This document shows, piece after piece, positions 1 to 6,293 of a stretch of 6,816 bases of DNA. A model generated the notes under the pieces. That model was not told the DNA's origin. It saw only the letters and a program-made list of their open reading frames with translations, and did not search any database. How positions within the stretch are numbered: the stretch's first letter is position 1; each line of letters starts with the position of its first letter. The DNA is from an uncultured Chloroflexota bacterium (GTDB lineage Bacteria; Chloroflexota; Dehalococcoidia; UBA3495). Both the position numbers and the translations under genes were made by a program. The DNA lies in NCBI GenBank assembly GCA_913020235.1, contig CAJWBT010000131.1, forward strand, positions 1-6,816, in the 5' to 3' direction.

Positions 1-660
1 CCTGTCGCCTTCAATCAGGAACGACAGAACCTGATTGAAGGTGGATTGGATGTACAATGTGGGACTCTCAGTTCCATCCTGGGTATCTTCTGGCTGCTCC
101 CGGCCCTCGGGGGCCCCGCTGCCCAGCCGGTGCCCCAGCTAGGCGGCAGAACGTCTGACAACTGCTGCTTGCCGGATCGCATGGGCCCTCGATAAGGTCC
201 TCGCATGGGGCACTACTGTCAATTCCGGTGAGGCGATCACGTGACGATCATCCTCAGGTCGGTACGCTGGGTGCACAACCCTTTCAATGAGGCCCTGATG
301 CCCCTCGTAGACCCCAGAGACGATGACCTCGGGTCATCCTGCTTGAACCGATAGTAGTGGCCCATGAATGGACGGTATCGGCGCGGCCAGCGATGGGGCG
401 ATGAGGCCGTGTCAGATGCAGGGCGCCCGTATCTGAGCCAGCCAGGAAGATTGCCGACATAATTGCTGACATACGGCTGAGGACGGGCCGGGAAGGCTGG
501 CTTTTCCAGAACGAAGCCACCGGGGCCATAAGTAGTGCAGAATGGCGGTGTAGGGCAGGGTAAAACGAGTGTTGGATGTGTGGCTAATTGGTCTAATTCG
601 CAACCGCTGTACATAGCGACTGGTACGGAATGCTGACTTTAGCGAGATCGCATTAGCCAC
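1..660. other. Stretch with no convincing gene
   Basis: No frame here looks like a conserved protein. The plus-strand frame from base 1 is open to a TAA at 193-195 (64 codons, with a hydrophobic patch containing SSILGIFWLLPALGG), so it could be the C-terminal end of a gene that starts left of the window, but I recognise no family. A minus-strand frame at 614-237 (125 codons) has low-complexity, Pro/Arg-rich composition and no clear ribosome binding site, so I do not call it. The stretch contains a hairpin at its left edge and a 9-bp inverted repeat, GTGGCTAAT (580-588) against ATTAGCCAC (652-660), which ends 4 bp before the tRNA remnant. Confidence 0.4.
6..43. repeat. Inverted repeat / hairpin at left edge
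   Basis: CTTCAATCAGG at 9-19 is perfectly complementary to CCTGATTGAAG at 30-40, with a 10-base loop. The stem extends outward by C8-G41, a G-U wobble and C6-G43. No run of T follows on either strand, so it is not a classic intrinsic terminator. It could be an mRNA hairpin inside or just after an off-window gene. Confidence 0.5.
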
Positions 661-664
661 TATA

Positions 665-710
665 CCTTCTAAGCAGCGGGTCGCGGGTTCGAATCCTGCC
701 TGGGACGCCA
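665..710 (+). pseudogene. tRNA-Arg(UCU) 3' half (remnant, copy 1)
   Basis: The segment starts at an anticodon loop, CTTCTAA (anticodon TCT, Arg). It continues through a variable region to a sound T arm (stem GCGGG/CCTGC around loop TTCGAAT), then a 7-base acceptor strand CTGGGAC, discriminator G and encoded CCA. The bases before the anticodon loop do not pair with the 3' anticodon stem, and no partner GTCCCAG or D arm lies upstream. This is therefore only the 3' half and cannot be a working tRNA gene. A break exactly at the anticodon loop is typical of attachment-site halves left by tyrosine integrases. Two diverged relatives lie at 4431-4486 and 6247-6293. Confidence 0.75.
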
Positions 711-780
711 AATCCTCTCTCTTCCACCAAAGGCAGCACCCGCACTGCATCCATACGTCACCGGCCACATTCAGGCGGTG

Positions 781-789
781 TGATATGAT
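781..789 (+). promoter_or_regulatory. Extended -10 promoter of the amidohydrolase gene
   Basis: TGATATGAT gives a TATGAT -10 box preceded by TGn, an extended -10 element. The region about 17 bp further upstream (CCGGCC) is a poor -35, which extended -10 promoters tolerate. Transcription would start near 796, leaving a leader of about 27 bases that contains the GGAGG ribosome binding site at 811-815. It lies about 70 bp downstream of the tRNA remnant. The call rests on motif reading only. Confidence 0.45.
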
Positions 790-822
790 CGGGCCGCGAA
801 ATGCTGCAACGGAGGCTCCATC

Positions 823-1848
823 ATGCCTTTCGGAAGCAATGACTGGCTCGCTCAAACCCAGGAACCGACCCTGGAGCCGGAGATTCCCATCTGCGATCCC
901 CATCACCACTTTTGGGACTTTCGGACCGAGCGCATCCCCTACCAGCGGTATCTTCTCCACGAGCTGGCCGCCGACATCAATAGCGGCCACAACGTGCGCT
1001 CCACCGTGTTTGTCGAGGCAAGATCGATGTACCGCCGCGACGGACCGGAGGAGATGCGTCCCGTTGGCGAAATCGAGTTCGTCCAGGGCCTGGCCGCTGC
1101 CAGCGCGAACGGCCGCTACGGCCCCGGCCGGGCGGCGGCATCCATCGTCGGTCACGCCAACCTGAACCTGGGCGAACGGGTTCAGCCGGTGCTGGAAGCG
1201 CTTCGGGCGGCCAGCCCCAACCGCTTCCGTGGTATCCGCCACACGGTTACCTGGGACCCTCACCCGGAGGTGGAGAACACTCCCGCTCACAACATGCAGG
1301 GCCAGCTAGCCAGCGACGATTTCCGGGCCGGCGCCCGGGTGCTGGCCGGCATGGGTTTGACCCTGGACAGCTGGCTGTACTTCCCGCAGCTGCCCGAGCT
1401 GGCGGAATTCGCCAAGGCCGTGCCCGACCTGAACATCATCTTGTGCCATATTGGAGGCCTGCTGCGGGTCGGCCCTTACGCCAACCGGGACGATGAGGTG
1501 CTGGCCACCTGGCGGAGCGGCATCGCCGCCGTGGCGGCCTGTCCCAACGTCAACATCAAACTGGGGGGCATCGGAATGCCCCGCACCGGTTTCGACTGGC
1601 ATGCCCGGGCCAATCCCATTGGCTCGGAAGAGCTGGCCGAGTCCATGGCCCCTTTCATGAATTACTGCATCGAGCAGTTCGGCCCCGGCCGGTGTATGTT
1701 CGAAAGCAACTTCCCGGTCGATAAGGTGGCATACTCCTACAACGTCTTGTACAACGCCTTCAAACGGTTGTCCAAAGGGTACTCGGATGCGGAGCGCGTC
1801 GCCATGCTCCACGACAACGCCGTTCGCGTGTACCGCGTAGAGGTGTAG
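823..1848 (+). CDS. Amidohydrolase family protein (COG3618/Amidohydro_2, lactonase-like)
   Basis: 341 residues, a normal length for the single-domain TIM-barrel Amidohydro_2 family, which includes sugar lactonases and 2-pyrone-4,6-dicarboxylate lactonase. The first strand carries the HxH motif as DPHHHFWD (residues 25-32, His27 and His29). His140 (GIRH) and His209 (CHIGG) follow on later strands. The last-strand motif, usually GSDWP with a catalytic Asp, reads MFESNFPVD (292-300), so Asn296 sits where Asp is expected. There is no signal peptide, so it is probably cytoplasmic. The ATG at 823 has GGAGG 7 bases upstream and lies just after an extended -10 promoter, which fixes the start. The gene stands alone on the plus strand, facing a minus-strand gene. 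The family is clear; the substrate, perhaps a lactone or an aromatic-acid derivative, cannot be told from the sequence. Confidence 0.9.
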   Translation: MPFGSNDWLAQTQEPTLEPEIPICDPHHHFWDFRTERIPYQRYLLHELAADINSGHNVRSTVFVEARSMYRRDGPEEMRPVGEIEFVQGLAAASANGRYGPGRAAASIVGHANLNLGERVQPVLEALRAASPNRFRGIRHTVTWDPHPEVENTPAHNMQGQLASDDFRAGARVLAGMGLTLDSWLYFPQLPELAEFAKAVPDLNIILCHIGGLLRVGPYANRDDEVLATWRSGIAAVAACPNVNIKLGGIGMPRTGFDWHARANPIGSEELAESMAPFMNYCIEQFGPGRCMFESNFPVDKVAYSYNVLYNAFKRLSKGYSDAERVAMLHDNAVRVYRVEV

Positions 1849-1908
1849 CGCCCCGACGGGAGACGGCAACCGCCTGGATTCAGCGGATTCACTAAGACGA
1901 CCCAAAAG

Positions 1909-1920
1909 GGGTGGCCACCC
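1909..1920 (-). terminator. Palindrome in the convergent gap, possible weak terminator
   Basis: GGGTGGCCACCC is a perfect 12-base palindrome lying between the convergent ends of the amidohydrolase gene (stop at 1848) and the membrane-protein gene (stop at 2002). Read on the minus strand it is followed by CTTTT, as in a weak intrinsic terminator. The stem would be very short once a loop is allowed, so the role is doubtful. Nothing else stands out in 1849-2001. Confidence 0.2.
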
Positions 1921-2001
1921 AAAGGAGCGGGGGTTCTGTGGCGGGGCAGCGGGACTCTTGCTTTATGTCACCCCAACCCTGTCCACCCGATGGGGTCCGC
2001 C

Positions 2002-3147
2002 TCACTCCTGGTCCGATGCCGGGACTGTTACGCCCAACTCTTTGAGGAATGCTTCGAGGTACCCGAGGAACCGGTCATCCACCTCGATGCCGTGCTCCGA
2101 GCGTTTGATGGCGCCAATCCGTTCGAGCCGGCGGGCGGACATGTGAGAGGGCACCAAGCTCACCAATCGCCTTTCTTCAATTGAGGTAAGGTGGGGCTCC
2201 GAAGCCGCGTCCGGCACTACGGAGGTTCCTTCGAAATTGCTCAGGTTTCTTCTGAGGCGTTTCAGTCCCTCATTCCCCTCCGCCCTGTAGACGGCCGTCA
2301 ACAGCTTGCGCTGGGATTCGTGTTCCATTCCCTGCAGGGTGCCCGAGATGGCCGCTCTTCTCTCGCGTCTTCTTCCCGCAACGCCCCGTTGTATCATGAA
2401 CGGAAACGCGATCACCAAGAGTAGTAGGACCGCACCCACCACATAAGAGGCAAACCGAACCAGCTGAATAGACAACGACCCCGGAAACAGGTCTGAGAAG
2501 AAGCCGGAATCGGAGTCCTTGGTAAGAATCCTGGTGATGGGTATCTCTTTTATGCCCGCGACCTTGCCCGTTGGTTTGATATCGGGTGGCTCTCCTTTCG
2601 TGTGGAGGACCAACAGGTCAAAGTTCAAAAACGCGCTCTTCTCGATTATCGACTGCGAGAACTCCACGAAGTCCTCGCTTACCACCCGAGGGTTCACCTT
2701 TGTCCTCAGATACTCGGAGCTTCCACCAACGGTTTTCGCTTCAATCACTTTGCCATTGGCGACCCGCACCCCCCAAGGCACGTCCTGGTCGAAGTGGGAC
2801 TGCAGGATGTCAATTTCACCCGTGTTCTTCACGCGTATTGTATAGATCCGAAGATTCAGGTTGTTCTCCTGAATATCTTGCCGCTGGAATGTGATCTTGA
2901 GGTCCTCCACGGAGCTTCGGACATCGAGGACATCGACTTCGTTCACGATTTCATAGGCCAGTCCCGCGTCTTGGTTGCTCAGAGAATTAATGCCAAAGAA
3001 CAAAGCCAAGGAGGTCGGGACAAGGAATCCCAAGACTCCCAGCACTCTAGCCCTGCGCCTGTTGACCCACTCGAAATGCGACCGCATCTGGGTCAAGCTC
3101 CGAGGTTCCCGCTGGTCTTCATCGTTCGTTCCATCCTGATCCCTCAT
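2002..3147 (-). CDS. Unrecognised protein with two transmembrane segments
   Basis: 381 residues that I cannot place in a named family. A charged N-terminus (1-33, with NRRRAR just before the membrane) is followed by a first membrane segment at about 34-57 (RVLGVLGFLVPTSLALFF). A domain of roughly 170 residues (58-229) alternates polar and hydrophobic residues in a beta-rich pattern, including LRIYTIRVKNTGEIDI. The second membrane segment is at about 230-252 (YVVGAVLLLLVIAFPF), and a basic, helical tail of about 130 residues follows (GRRRERR, LKRLRRNL). By the positive-inside rule both ends are cytoplasmic and the middle domain lies outside. It reads as a sensor or scaffold architecture, but no kinase, GGDEF or peptidase motif is visible. 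The ATG at 3147 has only a weak GGCGGGG upstream. Met21 at 3087, with GGAG about 10 bases upstream, is a possible alternative start. It lies 73 bp downstream of the acyl-CoA dehydrogenase on the same strand and may be cotranscribed. Confidence 0.75.
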   Translation of the reverse strand: MRDQDGTNDEDQREPRSLTQMRSHFEWVNRRRARVLGVLGFLVPTSLALFFGINSLSNQDAGLAYEIVNEVDVLDVRSSVEDLKITFQRQDIQENNLNLRIYTIRVKNTGEIDILQSHFDQDVPWGVRVANGKVIEAKTVGGSSEYLRTKVNPRVVSEDFVEFSQSIIEKSAFLNFDLLVLHTKGEPPDIKPTGKVAGIKEIPITRILTKDSDSGFFSDLFPGSLSIQLVRFASYVVGAVLLLLVIAFPFMIQRGVAGRRRERRAAISGTLQGMEHESQRKLLTAVYRAEGNEGLKRLRRNLSNFEGTSVVPDAASEPHLTSIEERRLVSLVPSHMSARRLERIGAIKRSEHGIEVDDRFLGYLEAFLKELGVTVPASDQE

Positions 3148-3220
3148 GTCCCCGCCAATGTCCCGAGCCCTGGGGGCCGGGTCAAACGGCGCGATGTGCC
3201 GCTGTGGCGGTCCGGCCCGC

Positions 3221-4357
3221 CTACACGTCCCGCAGAATGTTGCGGGCGATCACGTGCCGGTGGATCTCGTTGGGCCCGTCGGAGATGCGCAAGCCCCTAA
3301 TATCGCGGTAGTGGTTTTCTATCGGCAAGTCGGTGCTGTAGCCGGCGGCGCCGTGTATTTGCAGCGCCCGGTCGATGACCTTGGTGCCCGTCTCCGTGGC
3401 GAAAACCTTTACGATGGCGGCGTCATGGCGCGCGTCCATTCCCTGCTCTGCCTTCCAGGCAGCCTGAAACACCAGGACCCGCATGGCTTGCAGGCCTATC
3501 TCCGAGTCGGCCAGCATGAACTGGATTGCCTGGCGGTTTGCCAGGGGCTGTCCAAAGGTGGAGCGGGTCTTGACGTACCGGATGGCCATGTCCTGGCAAC
3601 GCCCGGCCAAACCCAGGCTCTGAGCACCGTACAGGTAACGGTGGGTGGTCCAACGTGCCTGGGACACACCCCAGGCCCCTCCTTCAGGCGTGGTCCGCTG
3701 AGAGTCGGGGACGAAGCAGTCCTGGAAAAGCCATTCGCCGAAGACCGCGTGGCCCAACGCCGGGATCGGGCGGACGAAAGTGCACCCCGGGGCATCCCGG
3801 TCTACCACGAATAGGGTATGGCCTTCACGCCGTTGGGTCCCCTTCATCCGGGCCAGCACCGCAACGTAATCCGCATCCGGGGAGTTGCTGGACCAGATCT
3901 TGTTGCCGTTGAGGAGGTAGCCGCCTTCCACCTTCTCGGCAGTGGTTACAATCCCGGCTACGTCGCCTGCCGCGCCTGGCTCGCTGAATGCGGTGCAGGC
4001 CAGCTTTTCCCCGCGGATCGTGGGAAACAGGTACTTGTCCCGGATGACGTCGGAGTCGTAGTAAAGGAACTCGTTCACCTTCGGGCCCGTGATGTTACGG
4101 GCAAGGACGCTGCGCGAGGTCTCCTCCGTAATGACGGCCATACCGATCTTGTCTATGCCTCCGCCACCGTACTCCACCGACACGGCCGGCTGCCACAGTC
4201 CGGCGGCCTTCACCTTCTCCTCGATGGGACGCAGGGCCTCATCGGGAAGCCTGAGTTGAGCCTTGTATTCCTGCTCCAGGGGGATGACCTCTCGCTCAAC
4301 GAACTGGCGGTAGGTCCGTCCCAGCATCACGTGGGCTTCCGAAAGCGCAAAATCCAT
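3221..4357 (-). CDS. Acyl-CoA dehydrogenase, ACAD10/11-like
   Basis: 378 residues, full length for the FAD-dependent acyl-CoA dehydrogenase family. It has the N-terminal helical domain (1-115), a beta domain beginning with the signature CTAFSEPGAAGDVAG (121-135) and NGNKIW (150-155), and a C-terminal helical domain with the FAD-contact motif RSTFGQPLANRQAIQ (265-279) and QIHGAAGYS (333-341). The catalytic-base region reads ISDGPNEIHR (358-367), so Asp360 takes the place of the Glu of the YEGT motif in medium-chain dehydrogenases. DGP(D/N)E is typical of ACAD10/11-like enzymes. The expected reaction is alpha,beta-desaturation of an acyl-CoA, with electrons passing to ETF; the chain type is unknown. 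The start at 4357 is chosen because AGGAGGT lies 5 bases upstream (4363-4369). A longer open frame to 4468 would run through the promoter and a tRNA-like repeat, and its first 37 residues do not look like this family. Confidence 0.93.
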   Translation of the reverse strand: MDFALSEAHVMLGRTYRQFVEREVIPLEQEYKAQLRLPDEALRPIEEKVKAAGLWQPAVSVEYGGGGIDKIGMAVITEETSRSVLARNITGPKVNEFLYYDSDVIRDKYLFPTIRGEKLACTAFSEPGAAGDVAGIVTTAEKVEGGYLLNGNKIWSSNSPDADYVAVLARMKGTQRREGHTLFVVDRDAPGCTFVRPIPALGHAVFGEWLFQDCFVPDSQRTTPEGGAWGVSQARWTTHRYLYGAQSLGLAGRCQDMAIRYVKTRSTFGQPLANRQAIQFMLADSEIGLQAMRVLVFQAAWKAEQGMDARHDAAIVKVFATETGTKVIDRALQIHGAAGYSTDLPIENHYRDIRGLRISDGPNEIHRHVIARNILRDV

Positions 4358-4379
4358 CAGGCACCTCCTCGACAGGGGT

Positions 4380-4408
4380 ACAGTAGTTGTGTCCAGCCCC
4401 GCCGTCAA
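4380..4408 (-). promoter_or_regulatory. Sigma-70-type promoter of the acyl-CoA dehydrogenase
   Basis: On the minus strand TTGACG (4408-4403) is followed after exactly 17 bases by TACTGT (4385-4380), a good -35 with a fair -10. Transcription would begin near 4373, giving a short leader with the strong AGGAGGT site. This promoter also argues for the start at 4357 rather than 4468. The downstream membrane-protein gene could share the transcript. Confidence 0.5.
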
Positions 4409-4430
4409 GTGGCGGCGGGCCGCCTCGGGA

Positions 4431-4486
4431 CCTCCAGCCAGGCCATCGCATGAGAGTGGCGGGTCCAAATCCTGCCTGGGACGCCA
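4431..4486 (+). pseudogene. tRNA-Arg-like 3' end (remnant, copy 2)
   Basis: The last 28 bases (4459-4486) match copy 1 (683-710) at 26 positions. They give a T arm with stem GCGGG/CCTGC around TCCAAAT, then acceptor strand CTGGGAC, G and CCA. The two changes are in the T loop, where TTCGAAT became TCCAAAT. Further upstream, CCTCCAGCCAG at 4431-4441 recalls the anticodon-loop segment of copy 3, but about 11 extra bases separate it from the T arm. There is no 5' half, so this is not a functional tRNA. It lies upstream of the dehydrogenase promoter. Confidence 0.6.
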
Positions 4487-4556
4487 ACCGCCGTTGCGTG
4501 GCTAACACCAGGCAACAACTGGAATTCAGCCCTGGTGGGCTTGACCACACCTCTAG
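4484..4556 (+). repeat. Shared tail downstream of tRNA remnant copy 2
   Basis: The bases after the CCA match those after copy 3 (6291-6364) in two blocks at the same spacing. The first 20 bases, CCAACCGCCGTTGCGTGGCT, match at 16 positions. A block beginning GCCCTGG and containing GGGCTTGA matches at about 22 of 29. The 25 bases between are diverged. The second block can fold as GTGG-GCTTGA-CCAC. The similarity ends where the palindromic element begins. Confidence 0.5.
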
Positions 4557-4683
4557 TACTCAGTCAACTTGGTTTCAGCAGGATGTCATTCTGAGGAGCG
4601 GAGCGACGATGAAACTCAGCGTAACAACGAGATTCTTCGCTTCGCTCAGAATAACAACGGTCAGTTTCAAGTTGACTGAGTAC
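4556..4683. mobile_element. MITE-like palindromic element with REP-type arms
   Basis: GTACTCAGTCAACTTG (4556-4571) and its exact complement CAAGTTGACTGAGTAC (4668-4683) form perfect 16-bp terminal inverted repeats around a 128-bp element with no gene. Inside are two opposed copies of a REP-like sequence, TGTCATTCTGAGGAGCGGAG (from 4584) and, inverted at 4629-4656, TGTTATTCTGAGCGAAGCGA. Most of the element could thus fold into one imperfect hairpin. The outer GTAC may include a duplicated TA, as IS630/Tc1-type insertions leave, but because GTAC is itself palindromic this cannot be settled. It would need a transposase supplied from elsewhere. Confidence 0.75.
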
Positions 4684-4878
4684 CAGTGTACTGTCTAGTA
4701 AATAGCTTTACATCGGCGAAGTTGTGCGACATCCCCTCCCCGCGACCGTCATACCGGGTATCAAGCCATTTACGAGACGTTAGACTGGAGCGCAGGACTG
4801 GAGAGCAAGGGTCAATCTAGCCACGGAGACGCAGAAGTGCCGGCAGCGGGTGCGCCCTCCAGCCGCGTAGCTGTGGGA
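4684..4878. other. Gap downstream of the enolase-superfamily gene
   Basis: Between the palindromic element and the stop codon of the enolase-superfamily gene I see no gene, no tRNA and no T-rich terminator hairpin. Together with the promoter, tRNA remnant and element just before it, this completes the 520-bp non-coding interval 4358-4878. Confidence 0.4.
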
Positions 4879-5979
4879 TCAGGTGACCACCTGAACCTTT
4901 TCCCGTTCCATCAGGTCCCAGTCAATCTCGTATCCCAGACCCGGCTTCTGCGGAGCGTAGACCATCCCCTGGCCATCGACCTCTATGTCTTCCACCAGGC
5001 CAAACTTGTTGGCCCCGCTGGCGGGGAACACCTCGTAGTAATCGCAGTTGTTCACAGCCATGGTCACGTGGAGGTTGGCCACGTTGTTCAGCGAGTTGCC
5101 TCCGTGGTGCAGCTCGCACTTCATGCGAAACGCTTCGGCCAAATGGGCGATCTTCACCTGGGGCGTGATCCCGCCAGAGACGGCGACGTCGCCCCTGAGA
5201 ATGTCGGTGGCCCCCTGCACAATCCACTGGGCCATGCCGTAGAGCCGCCCGGGAACGTACTCAGTGGAGAGAATTGGAATGTCCAATTTGCTGTTGAGTT
5301 TCACGTAGTTGAACAGGTCCTCTTCCGCCAGCGGGTCTTCATACCAGAAGTACTCCAGGGCCTCGATAGCGCGGCCGACACGAAGCGCATCCTCGTAGCA
5401 GTAGGCCCACATCGAGTCGAGCATCAGGACCATGTCGCCGCCGACGGCCTCGCGGACCTTCCGGCAAATCTCAATGTCCTCTTTGGGCACTCCATGGGGA
5501 TGAATCTTGTAAGCGGGCCAGCCGAGAGAACGGAAGTGCAGGGCCTCGTCGGCGTACTCCTCGGGCGTGGCCAAATACGCGGAGCTGGCGTAGGCCGGCA
5601 CCCAGTCCCGGCAGGTGCCCAACAGCCGGTGAATGGGCAGGCCGGCAACCTTGCCCGCTATGTCCCACAGGGCCACGTCCACCGCACCGATGCTGTTGGT
5701 CGCCACCGAGCGATTTTGCTTCCACATCATGGGCCAGATGGCGCCAATATCCAGCGGATTGAGGCCCAGCAATCGGGGCTTGAGGAATTCCATAAGATGA
5801 CCCACGAACGAATCTGCGCCCTGCCTAGACGACCCCAAGAAAGAGTGGCCTTCCACCCCCTCGTCGGTGTGTACCGTCACAACCCCCAGCAGCCTTTGGC
5901 CTCCGAACGGACCGGTCCCAACGCTCCATGGCTCGCTCTTCCAGTTTACGAGTGTCACGCTCAGATCAGTGATTTTCAC
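4879..5979 (-). CDS. Mandelate racemase/muconate lactonizing enzyme family protein (enolase superfamily)
   Basis: 366 residues, normal for the family. It has an N-terminal capping domain (about 1-125, with the SIGAVDVALWDIAGK segment at 96-110) and a barrel. The strand-2 motif is YKIH (157-160), so Lys158 is present but the usual second Lys of KxK is His160. Metal ligands are Asp188 (LMLDSM), Glu214 (WYEDP) and Glu240 (LSTEY). Asp264 (RGDVAVSGG) and His291 (ELHHGG) are 27 residues apart, as are the Asp270/His297 dyad of mandelate racemase. Glu316 (YYEVF) sits where that enzyme has Glu317. The dyad and triad support Mg-dependent proton abstraction next to a carboxylate, so an acid-sugar dehydratase or a racemase is likely. 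The substrate is not determined. The start is GTG at 5979, with AAGGAG 8 bases upstream and an extended -10 promoter behind it. A 398-codon plus-strand frame opposite is a shadow. Confidence 0.93.
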   Translation of the reverse strand: MKITDLSVTLVNWKSEPWSVGTGPFGGQRLLGVVTVHTDEGVEGHSFLGSSRQGADSFVGHLMEFLKPRLLGLNPLDIGAIWPMMWKQNRSVATNSIGAVDVALWDIAGKVAGLPIHRLLGTCRDWVPAYASSAYLATPEEYADEALHFRSLGWPAYKIHPHGVPKEDIEICRKVREAVGGDMVLMLDSMWAYCYEDALRVGRAIEALEYFWYEDPLAEEDLFNYVKLNSKLDIPILSTEYVPGRLYGMAQWIVQGATDILRGDVAVSGGITPQVKIAHLAEAFRMKCELHHGGNSLNNVANLHVTMAVNNCDYYEVFPASGANKFGLVEDIEVDGQGMVYAPQKPGLGYEIDWDLMEREKVQVVT

Positions 5980-6026
5980 GGTAGGCTCTCCTTGAAGGGT
6001 GGTTTCGATGCATGCAGCCCGCCGGT

Positions 6027-6035
6027 ACTATAGCA
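6027..6035 (-). promoter_or_regulatory. Extended -10 promoter of the enolase-superfamily gene
   Basis: Read on the minus strand, TGCTATAGT is a TATAGT -10 box with the TGn extension. No strong -35 is present at the matching distance. Transcription would start near 6020, leaving a leader of about 41 bases that contains the AAGGAG ribosome binding site at 5993-5988. The gene therefore appears to be transcribed on its own. Confidence 0.5.
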
Positions 6036-6246
6036 CTCTTGAAGCATTTTGCACCGCCGGGCGCGGCTGGATGGCCCGGCGCCTTGCTACCTGTGCGTCA
6101 GACCCATCGTCTATCTTGACGGGGCGCGAAGCCTGAGGTGGACCCGGGTATTAGGACAGGTAGCTAAGCGAGAGCCCTGCTCCCAGAATCAAACAGGTGC
6201 AAAAGAGGAGAGGGAGGTGTCGCGAGGACGTAGAGGGCGCAGCCCT

Positions 6247-6293
6247 GCCTTCCAACCAGCGGGACGCGGTTTCGACCCCTGCTTGGGACGCCA
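6247..6293 (+). pseudogene. tRNA-Arg-like 3' half (remnant, copy 3)
   Basis: Bases 6248-6293 match copy 1 (665-710) at 39 of 46 positions without gaps, starting at the anticodon loop (CTTCCAA, with TCT changed to TCC) and ending at the encoded CCA. The T stem has one mismatch (GCGGT/CCTGC) and the acceptor strand is TTGGGAC. A D-arm-like string, GGTAGCTAAGCGAGAGCC, lies at 6159-6176. It is about 70 bases too far away, so this is at best a disrupted tRNA. The rest of 5980-6246 shows only the enolase-gene promoter. Confidence 0.65.

Noticed and set aside
653..710. A functional tRNA gene
   Set aside because: There is no D arm and no 5' acceptor strand (GTCCCAG), and the anticodon stem does not pair. 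Only the 3' half is present.
412..1290. A 292-codon minus-strand open frame
   Set aside because: It is antisense to the amidohydrolase and the tRNA remnant, with no ribosome binding site and no recognisable motifs.
3148..3220. A terminator between the acyl-CoA dehydrogenase and the membrane-protein gene
   Set aside because: A short GC-rich hairpin (GGCGG...CCGCC) follows the stop codon on the minus strand, but no T run follows it, so read-through is as likely.
2602..3300. A 232-codon plus-strand open frame
   Set aside because: It is antisense to the membrane-protein gene and the end of the dehydrogenase gene, and its composition is that of a shadow frame.
4358..4468. A 37-residue N-terminal extension of the acyl-CoA dehydrogenase
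   Set aside because: It overlaps the promoter and part of the tRNA-like remnant and does not resemble the family's N-terminus. The site AGGAGGT fixes the start at 4357.
4837..6033. A 398-codon plus-strand open frame
   Set aside because: It lies opposite the enolase-superfamily gene, which has clear motifs. The frame is open because of high GC, and its translation matches no family pattern.
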